This document shows, piece by piece, positions 60,116-64,000 of a stretch of 64,000 nt of DNA. Each line of letters opens with the position of its first letter. Position 1 is the stretch's first letter. The stretch is taken from assembly GCF_016863515.1 (NCBI RefSeq), contig NZ_BOPA01000035.1:43471-107470 (forward strand), given 5' to 3'. The position numbers and the translations under genes were made by a program. Origin of the DNA: Micromonospora gifhornensis. GTDB lineage: Bacteria; Actinomycetota; Actinomycetes; Mycobacteriales; Micromonosporaceae. Under the pieces are notes generated by a model, which did no database searches, was not told the origin of the DNA, and saw nothing but the letters and a program-made list of their open reading frames with translations.

Positions 60116-63100
60116 CTAGCGGGCGTCGCCGGTCCCGGTCAGCAGCTTCCGCAGCACGTCCGGTTCGGTGCGGGGCACCTGCAGCAGGTGCAGCTTGCCG
60201 TCGCCGAAGTGGGCGTGCACCCGGCCCGGCCGCCCGCCGCCGAGCTGGCTGCGGGACAGCTTCACGCCGATCAGCTCGCCGTCGCCGAGGCCCTGCGGGC
60301 TGAGCAGCGCGCCCTGCCGGTTGCGGCGGGCGTCGACGTGCCAGCCGCCGAAGCCGCTGGAGAGGCCGTCGATCGAGCCCGCCATGATCAGAGCGAGTCC
60401 CTTCTCCGTGCCGACCCGGGCGATGTCCCCGAGGTCACTGCCGGCGTCGCACTTGAGCAGCTGCTCGGCGTCGTCCAGCACGACCACGGCGGGTCCGGTA
60501 CGTCCGTCGAGGGCCGCCGCGAGCCCGGCGGAGGTGAAGTTCTCGCTCGTCACCAGGTCGAGCACCCCGGGCACCCCGGCCAGTTCCCGCAGCGGCGACC
60601 GGCGGGGTGCCGCGATCACCACGGGGGTCCCCTTCTCCAGCAGACCGGCGACCATCGTCAGCAGGGCCGTGCTCCGCCCGGATCGGGGCGGCCCGGCCAG
60701 GATGAACGAGGGGTTGGTCTCGAGGTCCGGGCCGATGGCCGACAGCTCGTCCCCGCCGACCCCCACCATCGTCCAGAGCGGGCCGTCGGGCCGTGGCAGG
60801 ACGCTCGCCTGCGCCAGGGTCAGCTCGTCGGGCAGCACGTCGATCCGGAACGGGCGGGCAGCGTCGCCGATCTCGGCGTCGCGCAGCCGCGCGGCCTCGG
60901 CGATCGCGGCGAGCGCGCGGGCCTGCCCCTGGCCGGAGCTGTCCCGGGTGAGCAGCGCGATCTGTGCCTCCGCACTGTCGACCGCCCGGATCGCCCGGCC
61001 CGTGCCGATCTCGTCCGGCAGCTGCCGGTAGTTGATGCCGACCATGCTGTAGTCGCTGCGTTCGGCCAGTCGCAGCACCAGTTTGTCGTCCGTCGTCGAC
61101 GAGATCCGAGTGGTGAACATGCTCCGGTCACCGGCCATCACCACATGGATTCCGGCCCCGGCGCCTTCGCGCAACAGGGTCAGCAGAGCCGCCATGACGG
61201 TGCCGTTGTCGTAGTCGGCGAACGTCTTGTCGAAGACCTCGAACCGGTCGAGCAGCACCAGGATGTGCGGCGGACGGTCGGCTGCGGCAACGCCGGCCCG
61301 GTACTCGACAAGCCCGGCGGAGCCGGTGGCGGCGAGCAACTGCTGACGGCGTCCCAGCTCCGCGACGAGGCGGGTGAAGAGGCGACCGAGGCGTTCGGCC
61401 TCGGTGCGCTGCACCACCGCGCCGCAGTGCGGCAGCTCGGTGAGGGCGAGCAGGGCCCCGTTGCCGCAGTCGACACCGTAGAGGTGCACGTCGGCGGTCG
61501 AGTGGGCGCGGGCCACGGTGCCGGCGATCGTCCGCAACGCCTGCGACCGGCCGCTGCGCGACGAGCCGATGACGTGCAGATGCCCCAGCGTCCCCAGGTC
61601 CAGCTCCAACGGCACCTGCTCCTGCTGCGCCGGCAGGTCGACCAGGCCGTACGCCACCGGGGGCAGGTGGTAGCCGCTGCCGCGCGGCGCGGGAAGAGCC
61701 TCGACGGTCAGCGTGTCCGGTAGCGCTGGCAGCCACGGGCTGTGCGGCGGCTCGATGGCGAGTTGCTCACTGGCACCCCGGACGGCCTCCACCAACACGG
61801 CGAGGTCGGTGAGTTCGGCCGATGGCGCGGCCTTCACACCCGGACGGCTGGGCCTGGGCCGACCCAGGTCCTTCCAGGAGACCCGCGTGAGCCAGGGCTC
61901 CTGCCGTGCCTCGGTGCGCGTTCCCGGGCGGAAGCCGCCGACCCGCCCGGCCTGGAACGGCACCAGCGACGACTGGGCGAGGCGTACAAAGGCCCGCCCC
62001 GGCGTCGACTTCAGGATCGAGGCGGCGTCGGGGGCGTTCAGCACGTCCTGGCTCTCGCTGGTGTCGGTCACCCGCAGCGCGATCCGCAGGTTGGTGTTCG
62101 CCCGGATCTCCGGTGACACCACCCCGCCCGGTCGTTGGGTGGCCAGCACCAGATGGATACCGAGTGACCGGCCCCGCTGCGCGATGTTCACCAGACCGGT
62201 CACGAAGTCCGGCAGGTCACGGATCATCGACGCGAACTCGTCGATCACGATCAACAGTCGGGGCATCGAGGTGCGGGTCGGCTCGCGGCGCAGCAGGTCG
62301 ACGTAGTCGTCGATGTCCTTCGCGCCCGCCTCGGCGAGGATGTGCTCCCGCCGCTTCAGCTCGGCCGTGAGCGAGGTCAACGCCCGGCCCACCAGGTGGG
62401 TGTCGAGGTCGGTGACCATGCCGACGGTGTGCGGCAGCCGGACACAGTCCTTGAACGCGCTGCCACCCTTGTAGTCCACCAACACGAACGTCATCGCATC
62501 CGGCCGGTTGGCGACGGCGAGCGAGGCGACCAGGGTCTGCAACAGCTCCGACTTGCCGGAACCGGTGGTGCCGGCCACCAGCGCGTGCGGACCGTCCCGC
62601 TTGAGGTCCAGCGCGAACGGCCCGTCCAACGAGACCCCGAGAACCGCCTCGGTCGTGCGACCCCCGGTGGCCCATCTGGCCGCGACCGCGTCCGGCTCCG
62701 GCGGTTCCATGCCGAGGACGTCGAGCAGCCGACTCGCGTCCGGCAGGGCCGCGCCGTCGTCCGCACCGCCGGTGTCGCGCAGCGGCGCGAGCGCGCGGGC
62801 CACCGTCCGCAGCCACTGCATCGAGAGCAGGTCCGGGTGCACCCCGGGGATCGGGGCGGCGAGCGTCCGGGTCACCAGCAGCGACCCGTCGGCCTGCTCG
62901 GCGACGACGGCCTGACACTCCTCCGGCAGCAGCTTCTCCTCGGCGTCGACGCAGATCGCGTACACCCCGACCGCAGGTCCTTCCCGCAGGATCTGCGTCA
63001 CCCCGGGCAGGGAACGCAGCCGGCGTGCCCCGTCGAGCACCACGAGGACGTCGCGGAACGACCCGTCGGTCCGCTCGGCGGCGCGAGCCGCGATCACGGC

Positions 63101-64000
63101 ACTCAGTTCGGCCACCCGCCGGGCCACGGTCTGGGTGTCGGTACCGACGGTGGCGACGGTGTCCTGGCCGTCACGCGGCAGCACATGCGGCAGCCAACCG
63201 ACCCAGGACCAGCCCTCCTCGTCTCCCGCCCCGGCCAGCAGGTAGATCTGCAGGTCTTCCGGGCTGTGCAGGGTGGCCGCCTGCGCGACCATCCACCGGG
63301 CCGTCACCCGGGCGGCACCGCTACCGGCGATGCCGACCACACCGTGCTTGCGCACCGAAACGGTCGCCGGCACATCGAGCGCGCTCCACCGGACCTCCCG
63401 CCGGTGCTCGTCCTGGCTCGGATCCCGCAGCACCACCTCCGACGGCAGATCGGCGCTGCCAGCCCGCAGTTCGAGGAAGTCGGGGTCGGTACGGCGTCGT
63501 TCCCACAGGCGACGCTGCGGCCCGACGGCGATCAGCCGTACGGCGGCGGGGTCGGGGAAGTTGTCCCGTCGGGCCAGCCGCTCGGCGGTCAGCGCCGCCT
63601 GCGCCTCGGCGCTGATCCGCGTCCGTTTAGCCTCGTACTCGGCGAGCCGGGTGCGGTGGCTGGCCTTGCCCAGGCGTCGGGAGCTGATCTGACCGGCGAT
63701 CAACGCCACCGGCGACAGGATGGCGAAGAGCAGGGTCAGCGGGTTGCCGGTGATGAGGTACGCGGCTCCGGAGACCACCAGCGGGGCCAGCACGGTGATC
63801 AGCACGAGCGGTCGCCGTTCCGGTGGCGACGGCGGCGACGGCAGTGTGAACTGGGTGGTGCGGGCCTCCGGCAGCAACCGGGGCGGGCGGTTGTAGTCCA
63901 GGCCGGTGCGGTCCTCGGAGATCTGCAGCGCGGCCTCGGCCCGGACCGGAACGCGGAGTTCCAGCAGGGACGAGCCGACGGCGAGTTGTCCGCCGGGGGG
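60116..64000 (-). CDS. Type VII secretion FtsK/SpoIIIE ATPase, EccC/EssC-like (cut by window end)
   Basis: The frame is open to the last base, giving 1294 visible residues with the N-terminus missing. The first visible part (VGSSLLELRV; DRTGLDYNRPPR) and the following hydrophobic pair (LVLITVLAPLVVSGAAYLIT; LLFAILSPVALIAGQI) match the region between an FHA-like domain and the two membrane helices. Three FtsK-type ATPase domains follow. Domain 1 has an intact Walker A GTTGSGKSE and Walker B LLIVIDEFA; domain 2 has SSRSGRSQ and domain 3 GPPRSGRST, where Arg replaces Lys, as expected for the regulatory domains. It is the motor that recognises and exports WXG100 substrates. It converges on the partner-protein operon. 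Confidence 0.9.
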   Translation of the reverse strand, partial: PPGGQLAVGSSLLELRVPVRAEAALQISEDRTGLDYNRPPRLLPEARTTQFTLPSPPSPPERRPLVLITVLAPLVVSGAAYLITGNPLTLLFAILSPVALIAGQISSRRLGKASHRTRLAEYEAKRTRISAEAQAALTAERLARRDNFPDPAAVRLIAVGPQRRLWERRRTDPDFLELRAGSADLPSEVVLRDPSQDEHRREVRWSALDVPATVSVRKHGVVGIAGSGAARVTARWMVAQAATLHSPEDLQIYLLAGAGDEEGWSWVGWLPHVLPRDGQDTVATVGTDTQTVARRVAELSAVIAARAAERTDGSFRDVLVVLDGARRLRSLPGVTQILREGPAVGVYAICVDAEEKLLPEECQAVVAEQADGSLLVTRTLAAPIPGVHPDLLSMQWLRTVARALAPLRDTGGADDGAALPDASRLLDVLGMEPPEPDAVAARWATGGRTTEAVLGVSLDGPFALDLKRDGPHALVAGTTGSGKSELLQTLVASLAVANRPDAMTFVLVDYKGGSAFKDCVRLPHTVGMVTDLDTHLVGRALTSLTAELKRREHILAEAGAKDIDDYVDLLRREPTRTSMPRLLIVIDEFASMIRDLPDFVTGLVNIAQRGRSLGIHLVLATQRPGGVVSPEIRANTNLRIALRVTDTSESQDVLNAPDAASILKSTPGRAFVRLAQSSLVPFQAGRVGGFRPGTRTEARQEPWLTRVSWKDLGRPRPSRPGVKAAPSAELTDLAVLVEAVRGASEQLAIEPPHSPWLPALPDTLTVEALPAPRGSGYHLPPVAYGLVDLPAQQEQVPLELDLGTLGHLHVIGSSRSGRSQALRTIAGTVARAHSTADVHLYGVDCGNGALLALTELPHCGAVVQRTEAERLGRLFTRLVAELGRRQQLLAATGSAGLVEYRAGVAAADRPPHILVLLDRFEVFDKTFADYDNGTVMAALLTLLREGAGAGIHVVMAGDRSMFTTRISSTTDDKLVLRLAERSDYSMVGINYRQLPDEIGTGRAIRAVDSAEAQIALLTRDSSGQGQARALAAIAEAARLRDAEIGDAARPFRIDVLPDELTLAQASVLPRPDGPLWTMVGVGGDELSAIGPDLETNPSFILAGPPRSGRSTALLTMVAGLLEKGTPVVIAAPRRSPLRELAGVPGVLDLVTSENFTSAGLAAALDGRTGPAVVVLDDAEQLLKCDAGSDLGDIARVGTEKGLALIMAGSIDGLSSGFGGWHVDARRNRQGALLSPQGLGDGELIGVKLSRSQLGGGRPGRVHAHFGDGKLHLLQVPRTEPDVLRKLLTGTGDAR

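Noticed and set aside
1..64000. CRISPR arrays, tRNA and rRNA genes
   Set aside because: No regularly spaced repeats and no tRNA- or rRNA-like segments were recognised anywhere in the window.

Overview
The window is high-GC DNA with actinomycete traits: ATGA-overlapping operons, GTG and TTG starts, SARP and NB-ARC regulators, ECF sigma factors, rare TTA codons and an actinobacterial type VII secretion locus. A Micromonosporaceae genome (Micromonospora or Salinispora type) fits best. That placement is inferred from gene families, because the window has no rRNA or marker gene.

Layout. (1) Bases 1-9524 are the end of a natural-product locus: two acyl-CoA dehydrogenases, an Sfp-type phosphopantetheinyl transferase, an unknown protein and an MFS exporter in one overlapping operon; then a SnoaL-like protein, an AfsR-type SARP regulator and an XRE/NB-ARC regulator. 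(2) Bases 9711-15199 hold a compact set: ECF-like sigma factor, small beta-rich protein, cytoplasmic subtilisin (S8) and TPR-CHAT protein. The layout recalls protease/sigma signalling systems. A secreted protein with a caspase-like His/Cys pair (15251-16903) and a VOC protein follow. (3) Bases 18418-27421 hold a tightly coupled lipid-type biosynthetic operon: alpha-oxoamine synthase, UbiA prenyltransferase, ThiL/AIR-synthase-like protein, extended SDR, diacylglycerol-kinase-like lipid kinase, MGT glycosyltransferase and acyltransferase-3, with a convergent P450. (4) Bases 27605-30545 carry a GH43 glycosidase and a metallophosphoesterase. (5) Bases 30811-36977 carry a relic of a replication-relaxation gene, an ECF42-type sigma factor, a heterodimeric ABC exporter preceded by a tiny Cys-containing ORF, and a DGPF/YCII protein.

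(6) Bases 37169-53731 look like a biosynthetic cluster with tailoring enzymes but no visible PKS, NRPS or terpene synthase. It contains two epoxide-hydrolase homologues (one with the catalytic His replaced by Asn), a cyclase-family protein, a group-D flavin oxygenase and the 3' relic of a second one, a double VOC protein, two GT2 proteins with a methyltransferase-like tail, a class-III aminotransferase, a GMC oxidoreductase, a single polypeptide made of two FAD monooxygenases in tandem, and a DHA2 exporter. Several functions occur as paralogous pairs, suggesting the cluster grew by duplication.

(7) Bases 54885-64000 are a type VII secretion locus: an EccC/EssC-like FtsK ATPase cut by the window end, a large WXG100-type substrate whose C-terminus has a caspase-like His/Cys pair, an SseB-like accessory protein, a LysM-like membrane protein and two small partners. 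Decayed transposases (IS110 type and IS982 type) lie at one edge and inside this block. Strong hairpins separate most of the convergent gene pairs.
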